A stretch of DNA of 64,000 nt from Solibacillus merdavium (GCF_014836935.1 NZ_JACSPW010000003.1:1-64000); one strand, 5' to 3'; shown: positions 16,770 through 26,001, numbered from the stretch's first letter. The notes: a model not told the origin generated them from the letters alone. Program-made: numbers and translations.

Positions 16770-16923
16770 AGTAGTTTCACACTCCTTTATCGCAATTAAC
16801 TAAATACTAACACATATTTAGTATTGGTAAGTAATGATATATGTTAAATTTGTTTAAATAGGTATTTTAAGTTTTTTCAGGAAATACTTAGAATTTTAAA
16901 GATTGAAAGAAGGAGCTATACAG

Positions 16924-17364
16924 ATGAATAAGATTGATACATATTGGCAGCAGTATTGTGAGTTGGAAGGTTTATCAAATATACGTTATACGGAAGCATT
17001 TCAATTCGGTGAGAAGGCGGATTGGTTGGCGAGCCTCGTTGTTACAGGCACTAAAACGGCAACTTGTTCAAGCTATCCGTTGTATGAATTAGAAGGAGAT
17101 CCTTTACCAAAAGTGGGCGACTATCAAATTGTATTAAATAGTCAGGATGAGCCGGTTGCCATTATAAAAACCTATTCCATAGAAATTTATCCATTCAATG
17201 AAGTGCCTGTTGATTTCGCGTTAGCTGAAGGGGAAGGAACGTATGACGAGTGGAAGGAGGCACATATCGCATTCTTTGGTCGACTACTGCCTGAATATGA
17301 TTTGGTATTTTCTGAAGAGATGCTTACTGTTTGTGACAGGTTTGAAAAAGTATATCCAAAATAA
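16924..17364 (+). CDS. ASCH domain protein
   Basis: A 146-aa single-domain protein of the ASCH family (PUA-like fold). The typical GTKTATCSSY motif lies near residue 39, followed by a strand with GDYQIVLNSQDEPVAII and a C-terminal TYDEWKEAHIAFF segment. ASCH proteins are thought to bind RNA; the E. coli relative YqfB hydrolyses N4-acetylcytidine, but this longer form has not been tied to that activity as far as I know. The ATG at 16924 follows AAGGAG by 9 bases. It is monocistronic. Confidence 0.88.
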   Translation: MNKIDTYWQQYCELEGLSNIRYTEAFQFGEKADWLASLVVTGTKTATCSSYPLYELEGDPLPKVGDYQIVLNSQDEPVAIIKTYSIEIYPFNEVPVDFALAEGEGTYDEWKEAHIAFFGRLLPEYDLVFSEEMLTVCDRFEKVYPK

Positions 17365-17370
17365 AGATTG

Positions 17371-17411
17371 GCAAGTATTTCGTATATACGGAGTACTTGC
17401 TTTTTTTTGTC
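17371..17411 (+). terminator. Terminator of the ASCH gene
   Basis: GCAAGTATTTCG pairs with CGGAGTACTTGC (two wobbles) around a 6-nt loop and is followed by eight T residues. Confidence 0.85.
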
Positions 17412-17931
17412 GAAAATAAAGTACCCAAAAATCAGAGTATAAAAAAACTTTTGGATGCACATAGGATTAGTTCTAAAATTCTATTCAATTGATAGTTTTA
17501 AAATGAGTAATTGTACTGATAGTCATGTTATGTAGAATTAAATTAGAACTATGGAAAAACATCTGATTACGTTATTTGCCACCGTTATTTTCCCTCAAAT
17601 TCCTCCAAATATCCGTTATGCAACATTTCGTTAAACCACCGTAAATATTATATTGAAATTTTTATTTAATCTTTTAAATGTTATTCAATCAATAATAAAA
17701 ATGGGAGGAGAAGAGGATTTATTATTTAGGGATATTACCTTATTTAGAATATTTTAACCTAAATTTATATATATAAGTTAAGAGTACTTTTAAATATTAA
17801 CTTCGTAGGTTGTAATGTTTTTTGTTATGCAACATATAGTGATTTTGGAGTAAAGGGCACATGCATTTTTTACAGAAGGTGATATAAAGGAAGCTTCAAA
17901 AACCAATTAAACTTGAAGGGGGAATGTGAGT
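17412..17931. other. Long AT-rich region upstream of the catabolic block
   Basis: No gene is apparent. A 12-mer, GTTATGCAACAT, occurs exactly twice, at 17615-17626 and 17824-17835, 209 bp apart. The second copy is about 100 bp before the first thiolase start. The region also holds a ribosome-site-like GGGAGGAGAAGAGGA at 17704-17718 with no start codon after it. It is the natural place for the operon promoter, but I could not find a confident -35/-10 pair. Confidence 0.5.
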
Positions 17932-19050
17932 ATGAGAGAAGCGGTAATCGTTGCAGCAACGCGAACAGCAGTAGGGAGAAGAAATGGAGCATTAGCCGAG
18001 GTACGGGCAGATGATTTAGCTGCTGATGTACTGGAGGATATAGTAAAGCGAGCAGGAATTGAAAAGGCGCTAGTAGAGGATATTATTTTTGGATGTGTTA
18101 CACAAACGCTCGAACAAGGTGGAAATATTGCACGTATTGCGGGATTGATGGCAGGTTTTCCAATTGAGGTGCCAGGTGTGACGATTGACCGGCAATGCGG
18201 ATCAAGTCTGCAAGCAGTTCATTTTGCAGCGCAAGCGATTTTAGCAGGTGATATGGATATTGTCATTGCAGGTGGGATTGAAAGCATGAGCCGTGTACCG
18301 ATGGGATCGAATGTTCAAGGGAGAGGCAAAAGCGAACGTATAAAAAAATACGAGCTTATTAATCAAGGGTTATCAGCAGAGCGGATTGCAGAACAATGGG
18401 AGTTAACAGAACAGGAAATTAACGAATACTCTGTGCTCAGCCAAGAACGGGCCATCAATGCGATTAAAGCGGGTAACTTCAAAGAAGAAATTGTGCCGGT
18501 TGGAGACGTGGATACCGACGAGGGACCGAGACCAGGAACAACAGTTGAGGTACTGCAAGGATTGAAAAAGGTATTTAAGGAAGGCGGATTAATTTCTGCG
18601 GGAACTTCTTCACAAATGAGTGATGGTGCATCAGCTGTACTCATTATGTCCAGTGAAAAAGCGAAGGAGCTTGGTGTGAAACCGATGGCGAAAATCATTG
18701 CACGCACAGTCGTAGGTTCTGATCCTACACTTATGCTAACTGGTCCAATTGAAGCGACAAAACGTGTACTTGAAAAAGCGAATTTAACGATTGAAGATAT
18801 GGATACTTATGAAGTGAATGAAGCATTTGCCCCTGTGCCGATTGTTTGGGCAAAAGAGCTTGGAGCGGATTTGGATAAATTAAATCCAGACGGTGGAGCA
18901 ATTGCACTCGGTCATCCACTTGGTGCAACAGGAACAAAATTATTAACGACGATGCTTTACCGTATGGAACGTAATAACCAGCGTTATGGCTTACTTGCAA
19001 TATGCGAAGGCATGGGTATGGCAAATGCAACAATTATAGAAAAGCTCTAG
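17932..19050 (+). CDS. Acetyl-CoA acyltransferase (thiolase) 1
   Basis: Thiolysis of 3-ketoacyl-CoA to acetyl-CoA and a shortened acyl-CoA, the last step of beta-oxidation (or the reverse condensation). The 372 aa are slightly short for the family. The acyl-accepting Cys89 sits in DRQCGSSLQA, the NEAFA motif near 286 and the [14 protein letters not shown] motif near 322 are present, and the C-terminal Cys is in CEGMGMANA rather than the usual CIGGG. The ATG at 17932 follows AAGGGGG by 9 bases. It is the first gene of the co-directional catabolic block. Confidence 0.92.
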   Translation: MREAVIVAATRTAVGRRNGALAEVRADDLAADVLEDIVKRAGIEKALVEDIIFGCVTQTLEQGGNIARIAGLMAGFPIEVPGVTIDRQCGSSLQAVHFAAQAILAGDMDIVIAGGIESMSRVPMGSNVQGRGKSERIKKYELINQGLSAERIAEQWELTEQEINEYSVLSQERAINAIKAGNFKEEIVPVGDVDTDEGPRPGTTVEVLQGLKKVFKEGGLISAGTSSQMSDGASAVLIMSSEKAKELGVKPMAKIIARTVVGSDPTLMLTGPIEATKRVLEKANLTIEDMDTYEVNEAFAPVPIVWAKELGADLDKLNPDGGAIALGHPLGATGTKLLTTMLYRMERNNQRYGLLAICEGMGMANATIIEKL

Positions 19051-19120
19051 ATCAAAAGTATTGCTTAATTATGAATAATGTACGAAATAAATTCATAGTT
19101 AATAGAATATAAAGGAAATA

Positions 19121-19134
19121 TGTAATCGCTTTCA
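19121..19134 (+). promoter_or_regulatory. CcpA cre site
   Basis: TGTAATCGCTTTCA matches the cre consensus TGWAANCGNTNWCA at every defined position. It lies 48 bp upstream of the first acyl-CoA dehydrogenase and 70 bp after the thiolase gene. By established knowledge, CcpA with phospho-HPr binds such sites and represses catabolic genes when glucose is present. It suggests carbon catabolite repression of the genes from 19183 onward. Confidence 0.7.
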
Positions 19135-19182
19135 ATAGATAAAAACTTTAAATCAGAACATGGGGAAGAGAGAGTGAAGAAT

Positions 19183-20358
19183 ATGAATAAAACATTGACG
19201 AAATCCAGAAAAGAATCACGTACTTTCTTAAATGACGAACATATTATGTTTAGGGATTCTCTTAGAAAATTTGTAGAAAAAGAAATTGATCCTTATTTTA
19301 CACAATGGGAAGAAGATCGTATTGTTCCCCGTGAATTATGGACAAAGTTAGGTAGCCAAGGATTTTTATGTCCAAGCGTTGAGGAAAAGTATGGTGGAAC
19401 GGGGCTAGACTTTATTTTTGATGTAGTTCTATCAGAAGAGCTGTCTAAAGTTGGCGGCGGCTTAAGTGGCATTGGTTTGCATAGTAATGTAGTAACACCC
19501 TATATCACGTCATTTGGTACAGAAGAGCAGAAGATGAAGTACTTGCCAAAGTTTGTTAGTGGTGAATGGATTTCTGCCATTGCAATGACAGAGCCGGGTG
19601 CGGGATCCGATTTGCAAAAAATTACTACTACAGCGATTAAAGATGGCTCTGACTATATTGTTAATGGTACAAAAACCTTCATTACAAACGGAATTCTTTC
19701 AGATGTGATCATCATCGCCTGCAAAACTGATCCAAAAGCGGTACCTGCCCATAACGGGGTAAGCTTAATGATTATTGAACGAGGGATGGAAGGATTTTCA
19801 CGCGGCAGAAAGTTAGACAAGGTTGGTATGCATAGCCAGGATACAGCTGAACTAATATTCGAGAATGTTAGAGTCCCTGCAGAGAACTTGCTTGGGGAAG
19901 AAGGTAAAGGGTTCTTGTATTTAATGCAAAAACTACAGCAAGAACGACTGCTCACTGCAGTAGGTGCTATTACGGCTGCAAAGGATATGCTGGATCTGAC
20001 TTTGCAATATGTAAAAGAGCGTGAGGCATTCGGTAAACCAATTGGCAAATTCCAAAACACACAGTTTGTATTAGCTGAAATCGCGACACAAGTACAAATC
20101 GGCCAAACATTTGTGGATGATTTAATTGTGCGCCATTTGGACGGACAGGATATTGTGACCGAAGTTTCCATGGCCAAATGGTGGGTGACGGATATGGCCC
20201 GGAAAATTTCTGCAGAGTGTATGCAATTACATGGCGGCTACGGCTATATGGAGGAATATAAGATTGCGAGACGCTTCAGAGATATTGCTGTTACACCGAT
20301 TTTCGCAGGTTCCAATGAGATTATGAAAGTTATTATTGCTAAAAATATGGGGCTGTAA
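19183..20358 (+). CDS. Acyl-CoA dehydrogenase 1
   Basis: An FAD enzyme that forms the trans-2-enoyl-CoA double bond and passes electrons to ETF. The 391 aa match the family. Visible are the FAD/substrate segment AMTEPGAGSDL (about 133-143), the QLHGGYGYMEEY motif near 350 and the C-terminal FAGSNEIMK, whose Glu is at the catalytic-base position. ATG at 19183 with a GGAAGAGAG site; an in-frame GTG lies three codons earlier. It follows a cre site, so a separate promoter may start here. Confidence 0.92.
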   Translation: MNKTLTKSRKESRTFLNDEHIMFRDSLRKFVEKEIDPYFTQWEEDRIVPRELWTKLGSQGFLCPSVEEKYGGTGLDFIFDVVLSEELSKVGGGLSGIGLHSNVVTPYITSFGTEEQKMKYLPKFVSGEWISAIAMTEPGAGSDLQKITTTAIKDGSDYIVNGTKTFITNGILSDVIIIACKTDPKAVPAHNGVSLMIIERGMEGFSRGRKLDKVGMHSQDTAELIFENVRVPAENLLGEEGKGFLYLMQKLQQERLLTAVGAITAAKDMLDLTLQYVKEREAFGKPIGKFQNTQFVLAEIATQVQIGQTFVDDLIVRHLDGQDIVTEVSMAKWWVTDMARKISAECMQLHGGYGYMEEYKIARRFRDIAVTPIFAGSNEIMKVIIAKNMGL

Positions 20359-20396
20359 TTGTACCAAAGAGTATGAATTTGCGAGGTGATATGAAA

Positions 20397-21590
20397 ATGA
20401 GAAATGTTGTAATCATAGATTCCGTCCGAACAGCAGTTGGCCGGATGGGGGAGACATTGAAAAATGTAGAGGTTGATTATCTCGCGGCAAAAGTGCTGGA
20501 TGAAATCATCGTACGTACCGGTATTAGTAAAAGTGAAATCGATGAAGTTATTCTCGGGCAGGCGAAGCAAAGTACAGACTCGCCAAACTTAGCTCGCTTG
20601 GCGCTTTTACGTGCCGGCTTTCCGATTGAAATTACGGGATACACAGTTCATCGGCAATGTGGCTCAGGTCTGCAGGCAATGAATAGCGGTGCACAGCAAA
20701 TAATGTGTGGTCTATCGGATATTATTATCGCTGGCGGCGCTGAAAGTATGAGTACGGCACCGTACTATCTCCGAAATGCCCGCTACGGCTACGGTGCAGG
20801 CAACGGTGAAATTCTGGACTCAAACACGGAAAGTCAGCCAAGGGCACAGCCTATTGAAACATATGGGGCATTAACAATGGGGATGACCGCTGAAAATTTA
20901 GCTGTCAAATACTCGATTTCCCGAGGTGAACAAGATGAATTTGCCTTAAGAAGCCAGGAAAATGCGAAAAGAGCTATTGAATCAGGTTTGTTTACGCAGC
21001 AAATTGTACCTTTCGAAGTCAAGACGAAAAAAGGATCAGTCGAATTTAAAGTAGACGAGCATCCTAGAGAAACAACTTATCAAAAGTTAGCCCAGTTAAA
21101 GCCTGTCTTTAAAGAAAACGGCACCGTTACTGCGGGTAATACAAGTGGCCGGAATGATGGCGCGGGTGTTGTCATGTTAATGTCAGAAGAAGCGGCTGCA
21201 CGATATGATAAAAAGCCTAAAGCAAAAATTATTGCGCAGGCTGTTGCAGGGGTTTCGCCGGAAATTATGGGAATTGGACCTGCGCCAGCCACGAGAAAAG
21301 CGTTGAAAATTGCGGGTTTAACACTTGATCAAATCGGGTTGATTGAACTGAATGAAGCCTTTGCTGCACAATCTTTAGCAGTTATTAAAGAACTTGGTCT
21401 GGATATGAACCGCGTAAATGTAAATGGGGGAGCGATCGCCCTTGGTCATCCAATTGGCGGCACGGGCGGTGTTTTAATAACAAAGCTGCTTCATGAAATG
21501 GAAAGACGCGGAGAAAAGTATGGTTTAGCAACATTCTGCATTGGCGGCGGTCTAGGTATTACGACAATTATTGAAAATATGCAGTTGTAG
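20397..21590 (+). CDS. Acetyl-CoA acyltransferase (thiolase) 2
   Basis: A 397-aa thiolase of the biosynthetic/acetoacetyl-CoA type. The nucleophile is Cys88 in [10 protein letters not shown], with the NEAFAAQ motif near 318, the [15 protein letters not shown] motif near 350 and the C-terminal FCIGGGLG carrying the second Cys. Two in-frame ATGs (20391 and 20397) follow the GAGGTGAT site; 20397 has the better spacing. It lies 38 bp after acyl-CoA dehydrogenase 1. Together with the CoA-transferase that follows, it could handle acetoacetyl-CoA. Confidence 0.92.
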   Translation: MRNVVIIDSVRTAVGRMGETLKNVEVDYLAAKVLDEIIVRTGISKSEIDEVILGQAKQSTDSPNLARLALLRAGFPIEITGYTVHRQCGSGLQAMNSGAQQIMCGLSDIIIAGGAESMSTAPYYLRNARYGYGAGNGEILDSNTESQPRAQPIETYGALTMGMTAENLAVKYSISRGEQDEFALRSQENAKRAIESGLFTQQIVPFEVKTKKGSVEFKVDEHPRETTYQKLAQLKPVFKENGTVTAGNTSGRNDGAGVVMLMSEEAAARYDKKPKAKIIAQAVAGVSPEIMGIGPAPATRKALKIAGLTLDQIGLIELNEAFAAQSLAVIKELGLDMNRVNVNGGAIALGHPIGGTGGVLITKLLHEMERRGEKYGLATFCIGGGLGITTIIENMQL

Positions 21591-21611
21591 AACAAGCCGG
21601 AGTTGATAAAG

Positions 21612-22901
21612 ATGATTGATTTAGATTGGAAAGACATTTATAGAAAAAGATTTACCACCACTGAGAAAGCAGTCCAGCATATTGAATCCTTTCAAAAGAT
21701 TTTTTTGGCACCGATGTGTAATGAACCTCAAGCACTTGTAGAAGAATTAATTCGTCAAAAGTCACGGTTGCAAGAAATTTCATTATATACCGTCGTTTTA
21801 GGTAGTCCGTGTAAATATGCGGATATAGCCTGTCACCCTCACTTTAACATTCGGACATTTTTAAGTTCTCCATTACTGAAAAAAGCTTATGAAAATAAAA
21901 AATGTGATTATCTTCCGGTGAATTTTTCGGAAATCCCTCGGTGGATTAAAGAAGAGCACATTGATGTCGCCCTCATACAAGTTTCACCACCAAATGCAGA
22001 TGGGTTTTGTAATCTCGGTCTTTCTGTAGATGTGGTGCCAACATTGATAAAAGAAGCGAAGATTGTCATTGCAGAAGTAAACAGCAATCTTCCTGTAACA
22101 TTCGGGGAAACACTAGTCCATGTATCAGAAATCAATTTTTTCGTTCATTCCGACAGGTCGTTACTCACGATTCGTAATAGTCAACCTTCAGAAGAGGATT
22201 TGAAAATTGGGCGGTACGTTGCAACACTTATACCTGAATATGCAACGATTCAAGTAGGCGTTGGCAAAATTGCTTCCGGTATTATTCAATCACTTCATTC
22301 GAAAGTAGGTTTGGGTGTGCATTCCGGTTCTATCTCTGACGACATTATGGAGCTCATAAATATCGGCGTTGTTACAAACGAGCGAAAAGAAATCAACCGT
22401 AATCGAACTGTGTGTACAACACTTACCGGAACGAACGATTTATATGAATTTTGTCATCGAAACGAATACATTGAACTTTACCCGATAAATTACACACATA
22501 ATGCAGCGGTTATATCGAAAATAAGCAATTTCCATTCGATCAATTCAGCGATGGAAGTTAGTTTATCGGGGCAAATAAATGCAGAACAAATTGATGAAAA
22601 TCATGTAGTGGCGGGGGTTGGCGGACAAATGGATTTTATCCGGGCATCAAAGCTATCACCCGGTGGAAGAGCAATTATTGCCATGCCTTCTACGGCACAA
22701 TTCGGGATGGTATCACGGATTAAGGCGCACACACAGTATGTTACATCATTAAAGTCTGATGTTGACTACGTTGTCACGGAGTATGGCATTGCAAAATTGT
22801 TTGGGAAATCCATGAAAGAGAGAGCAGAAAGCTTAATTGCCATAGCTCACCCAAAATTCCGTACTTCTCTTTTAGAGGAGTTCGAACAATTGCAGCAATA
22901 A
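21612..22901 (+). CDS. Acetyl-CoA hydrolase/CoA-transferase family protein
   Basis: A 429-aa member of the family that includes 4-hydroxybutyrate CoA-transferase and acetyl-CoA hydrolase. It moves CoA between acyl groups through a glutamyl-CoA thioester. Recognisable segments are the N-terminal SSPLLKKAY region, SPPNADGFCNLGLSVDV near 122, and the C-terminal VVTEYGIAKLFGKSMKERAESL motif typical of the family. The ATG at 21612 follows GGAG by 11 bases; an in-frame TTG lies at 21603. It is tightly placed after thiolase 2 (21 bp), so it belongs to the same transcript. The acyl donor and acceptor are unknown. Confidence 0.85.
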   Translation: MIDLDWKDIYRKRFTTTEKAVQHIESFQKIFLAPMCNEPQALVEELIRQKSRLQEISLYTVVLGSPCKYADIACHPHFNIRTFLSSPLLKKAYENKKCDYLPVNFSEIPRWIKEEHIDVALIQVSPPNADGFCNLGLSVDVVPTLIKEAKIVIAEVNSNLPVTFGETLVHVSEINFFVHSDRSLLTIRNSQPSEEDLKIGRYVATLIPEYATIQVGVGKIASGIIQSLHSKVGLGVHSGSISDDIMELINIGVVTNERKEINRNRTVCTTLTGTNDLYEFCHRNEYIELYPINYTHNAAVISKISNFHSINSAMEVSLSGQINAEQIDENHVVAGVGGQMDFIRASKLSPGGRAIIAMPSTAQFGMVSRIKAHTQYVTSLKSDVDYVVTEYGIAKLFGKSMKERAESLIAIAHPKFRTSLLEEFEQLQQ

Positions 22902-22945
22902 GATTCCTTGTCTTATTGATTTTTAAACGAGAAAGGGTGGTAAAT

Positions 22946-23857
22946 TTGGCTAACTTAAAAGATAAAGTGGCGATTGTCACAGGTTCCGGCCGAGGGATTG
23001 GACGAGATATTGCTTTGCTTCTAGCAAAAGAGGGAGCGAAAGTTGTAATCAATGATTTAGGTGGCGGATCTGATGGACAAGGAAACGATACAAAAATTGC
23101 AGATGAAGTTGTCGAGGAAATACAGGCACTGGGCGGAGAGGCTGTTGCCAACTACGATTCGGTTGCTGACTATGAATCTGCTTCAAACATTATAGATACA
23201 GCTCTATCAAAATTTGGCCGGTTGGATATCGTTGTAAATAATGCAGGCATTTTAAGGGACCGAATGCTCTTTAAAATGAGTGAGGAAGAATGGGATGCGG
23301 TCATTGCAGTTCATTTAAAAGGATCGTTTAATATGACGCGAGCTGCTGCTCCATTCTTTAAGGAACAAAAAAGTGGGCGCTTTATTCATTTTACTTCCAC
23401 TTCAGGTTTAATCGGAAACGTTGGTCAGGCTAATTATTCTGCTGCCAAATTAGGAATTGTCGGGTTGAGTAAAAGCACGGCGTTGGATATGGCTCGCTAT
23501 AATGTAACGTCTAATGCGATTGCCCCATTTGCATGGAGCCGTTTAATTGGAACAATACCTGCAGAAACAGATGATGAAAAAGTAAGAGTTGAAAGGCTTA
23601 AACAGCTTTCGCCAGCCCATATTGCCCCATTGGTTGGTTTTTTAAGTTCGGATGAGGCAGCCGATGTTTCCGGACAAATTTTTGGTGTACGAGGGAAGGA
23701 AATTATGGTATTTTCTCAGCCACGCCCCGTCCGCTCGGTATACAATGCAGACGGTTGGTCTGTAGACAGCCTAAGTGCAATTAAAGGTTCGCTTCAATCG
23801 AGTTTTACACCGCTTGAAGTAAGTGCAGATGTCTTCCCATATGAGCCATTAGTGTAA
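22946..23857 (+). CDS. SDR oxidoreductase, peroxisomal MFE-2-like dehydrogenase
   Basis: A 303-aa short-chain dehydrogenase with TGSGRGIG at 12-19, NNAG near 97, and the catalytic YSAAK near 162 with a Ser about 13 residues earlier. It is longer than usual SDRs, with a C-terminal extension rich in Ser and Pro that resembles the 3-hydroxyacyl-CoA dehydrogenase domain of multifunctional enzyme type 2 (HSD17B4). The start is TTG at 22946, supported by AAAGGGTGG 5 bases upstream. The MaoC-type genes at 25113 and 25532 would supply the hydratase half of that enzyme. Its role is inferred as oxidising (3R)-hydroxyacyl-CoA. Confidence 0.85.
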   Translation: MANLKDKVAIVTGSGRGIGRDIALLLAKEGAKVVINDLGGGSDGQGNDTKIADEVVEEIQALGGEAVANYDSVADYESASNIIDTALSKFGRLDIVVNNAGILRDRMLFKMSEEEWDAVIAVHLKGSFNMTRAAAPFFKEQKSGRFIHFTSTSGLIGNVGQANYSAAKLGIVGLSKSTALDMARYNVTSNAIAPFAWSRLIGTIPAETDDEKVRVERLKQLSPAHIAPLVGFLSSDEAADVSGQIFGVRGKEIMVFSQPRPVRSVYNADGWSVDSLSAIKGSLQSSFTPLEVSADVFPYEPLV

Positions 23858-23892
23858 AGGATATGACTGCTAAATTGTAAAGGGGGGAAATG

Positions 23893-25068
23893 ATGGACTT
23901 TCGACTGTCGCCAGATTTAATGGAAATGAAAAACTCAATTAGAGATTTTATAGACAATGTAGTTGATCCACTTGCTGGCCAAATCGATCAGGATGACCAC
24001 ATTCCGGAACATATTATGAAACTTACAAAGGATATTGGATTATTTGGTCTTAGTATACCTGAAGAGTACGGCGGTACAGGCATTGATATGGTTGGAAAGT
24101 GCAGTATTTATGAAGAAATTGGTCGTACATCTAATGGATATACAACTGTAATTGGAGCACATACAGGAATAGGAACTGTCGGAATTGTAGATATGGGAAC
24201 TGAAGAGCAGAAGCGAAGATATTTGCCTGGGATGGCGTCGGGTGACATTATTGGTGCATTTGCTTTAACTGAACCAAGTGCAGGTTCCAATGCGGTGGCG
24301 TTAAAAACAACGGCCGTTCGCAAAGGAGACAAATATATTTTAAATGGCTCGAAGCATTATATTACAAATGCTTCGATTGCGGATCTCTTTACTGTAATGG
24401 CCGTCACTGATTCAAGTAAAGGCGCAAAAGGAATTACTTCCTTCCTCGTAGATAAAAGCGCGCCAGGTTTTATTATTGGAAAAACAGAAGAAAAGATGGG
24501 TCTTCGTGGATCGCATTCTTCTGAAATCTTTTTTGAGGATTGTGAAGTTCCAATCGAAAATGTTCTGGGGGTAGAAGGGTTAGGTTATGTCAATGCCTTA
24601 ACAATTTTGGCCAATGGTCGTGCAGGACTCGCTGCAAGGAATTTGGGCTCATCGCAGAAGCTATTTGAGTTATCCGTCAAATATGCGCACGAGCGTGAAC
24701 AGTTTGGTAAACCAATTTTTGAGCAGCAGATCATTCAGCACTACTTAGCAGAAATGGCGATGGATATTGAAACTCTAAGATCCTTTACGTATCGGGTCGC
24801 ATGGATGGTGGATCAGGGGATGAATGTCATCAAAGAGGCAGCTATGGCAAAACTTCTAGGATCGGAAATTTATAACCGCATAGCGGATAAAGCAGTTCAA
24901 ATCCATGGGGGTTTGGGTTATATGAAAGATTTTCCGATTGAAAGATATTATCGTGATGCGCGTATTACAAAGATTTATGAGGGCACATCCGAAATTCAAA
25001 AAAATATCATTGCTGCTCAAATTCATAAAGAATATATGAAAACCGCATCGCCAGCGCATATCAAATAA
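23893..25068 (+). CDS. Acyl-CoA dehydrogenase 2
   Basis: A second FAD-dependent acyl-CoA dehydrogenase of 391 aa. The motifs are canonical: FALTEPSAGSNA near 121, the QIHGGLGYMKD motif near 339, and YEGTSEIQKNII near 366 with the catalytic Glu. The second ATG of an ATGATG pair (23893) has the better distance (5 bases) to the GGGGGG site. It follows the MFE-2-like SDR by 35 bp. With acyl-CoA dehydrogenase 1 it gives the block two dehydrogenases, possibly for different chain types. Confidence 0.93.
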   Translation: MDFRLSPDLMEMKNSIRDFIDNVVDPLAGQIDQDDHIPEHIMKLTKDIGLFGLSIPEEYGGTGIDMVGKCSIYEEIGRTSNGYTTVIGAHTGIGTVGIVDMGTEEQKRRYLPGMASGDIIGAFALTEPSAGSNAVALKTTAVRKGDKYILNGSKHYITNASIADLFTVMAVTDSSKGAKGITSFLVDKSAPGFIIGKTEEKMGLRGSHSSEIFFEDCEVPIENVLGVEGLGYVNALTILANGRAGLAARNLGSSQKLFELSVKYAHEREQFGKPIFEQQIIQHYLAEMAMDIETLRSFTYRVAWMVDQGMNVIKEAAMAKLLGSEIYNRIADKAVQIHGGLGYMKDFPIERYYRDARITKIYEGTSEIQKNIIAAQIHKEYMKTASPAHIK

Positions 25069-25112
25069 TGAATCTTCATTTATCTAATAATAACTTTAAG
25101 GAGGTGAGTTAC

Positions 25113-25520
25113 TTGAGTACAGAGCTTGAGGAAAAAGTTGGTATGAAAATAGAATCCTATACCTTTAGAGTAGAAAAAGGAAAAATTAGAGAACTTGCAT
25201 TAGCGATTGGAGATTTGAAGGAAGAGTATATGAATGGAGAAGCTGTCCCACCTACCTTCCCAACAGTCATTGATTTTTGGGGCGGGGGTTCCTCCTCATC
25301 TGAACTTTTGAATTTAAATATGAAAAAGGTACTGCACGGTGAACAGGAGTATGAATATTTCAGGGAAATCATACCCGATGAAGAGATTACTGTACATGGC
25401 GTTATTGAAAAAGCATATACGAAAGCCTCCATAAACTTTTTTGTCTTACGTAAGGACTATTTGAACGAACAGGGTGAAACGGTACTTATCAGTCGTTCTA
25501 CAATTATTGAAAGGCATTAG
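25113..25520 (+). CDS. MaoC-type dehydratase, N-terminal (FAS1-like) half
   Basis: A 135-aa hot-dog-fold protein resembling the FAS1-like dehydratase domain found as the N-terminal half of double hot-dog MaoC hydratases. It has the strand FPTVIDFWGGG and the helix segment LNLNMKKVLHGEQEY typical of that half. It lacks the catalytic Asp/His pair, which fits a structural partner of the next gene product. The start is TTG at 25113 behind a very strong AAGGAGGTGAG; the ATG at 25068 has no site. It lies 11 bp before the MaoC gene, so the two are translated together. Confidence 0.8.
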   Translation: MSTELEEKVGMKIESYTFRVEKGKIRELALAIGDLKEEYMNGEAVPPTFPTVIDFWGGGSSSSELLNLNMKKVLHGEQEYEYFREIIPDEEITVHGVIEKAYTKASINFFVLRKDYLNEQGETVLISRSTIIERH

Positions 25521-25531
25521 GGGGGGATTCT

Positions 25532-25912
25532 ATGGAGGTCGGCTATATGTTTGAATCTTTACAAAAGGAAGAAATAACGCATACACAGCTTGTTCGATAT
25601 GCAGGTGCATCCGGAGATTTCAACCAGATTCATACCGTTGTACCTTATGGGGAAGCAGCTGGTTTAGGTGGGGTCATTGCACATGGCATGTTAATTATGG
25701 GCTTCGTCGGTCAGGCAATTGGACAATGGTTTGAGGCGAAGGATCTGAGAAAATTTACAGCAAGATTTAAAGCGATGACAAGACCAGGTGAAAAAATTAC
25801 GGTGCATGGCCGGATTGTCGATGAAAAGGACGATTGCTGGATTTGTGAGGCTGAAGCAATAAATGAAGACGAGGAAGTAAAAGTAAAAGCGTTTTTCGAA
25901 ATCAAGAAATAA
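25532..25912 (+). CDS. MaoC-type enoyl-CoA hydratase 2
   Basis: A 126-aa hot-dog-fold hydratase. The hydratase-2 motif is present as RYAGASGDFNQIHT (about 22-35), with the catalytic Asp and His, and HGMLIMGFVGQ near 57 forms the active-site helix. With the FAS1-like half at 25113 it likely forms a heterodimer equivalent to the double hot-dog fold of MFE-2 hydratase. It would give (3R)-hydroxyacyl-CoA, matching the SDR at 22946. The start ATG is placed at 25532 after GGGGGGATT; an ATG five codons later also has a site (GGAGGTCGG). Confidence 0.88.
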   Translation: MEVGYMFESLQKEEITHTQLVRYAGASGDFNQIHTVVPYGEAAGLGGVIAHGMLIMGFVGQAIGQWFEAKDLRKFTARFKAMTRPGEKITVHGRIVDEKDDCWICEAEAINEDEEVKVKAFFEIKK

Positions 25913-25944
25913 AGGCTTTAATTTAGACTTCTTAGACAGACAAG

Positions 25945-26001
25945 AGAGATTCATTTCGTAAAAGTTGTTGTGGTGACTACTAATTTACATTGAGAATCTC
26001 T
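25945..26001 (+). terminator. Possible terminator or leader hairpin before the R2lox gene
   Basis: AGAGATTC and GAATCTCT form an 8-bp stem around a loop of about 41 nt, followed by ATTTTTTATG. It lies between the MaoC gene and the R2lox gene. The loop is long, so it may be a leader structure rather than a simple terminator. Confidence 0.35.

Noticed and set aside
17704-17780. Leader peptide behind GGGAGGAGAAGAGGA
   Set aside because: It would need an ATT start and gives about 19 AT-driven codons; there is no supporting pattern such as control codons or an attenuator.
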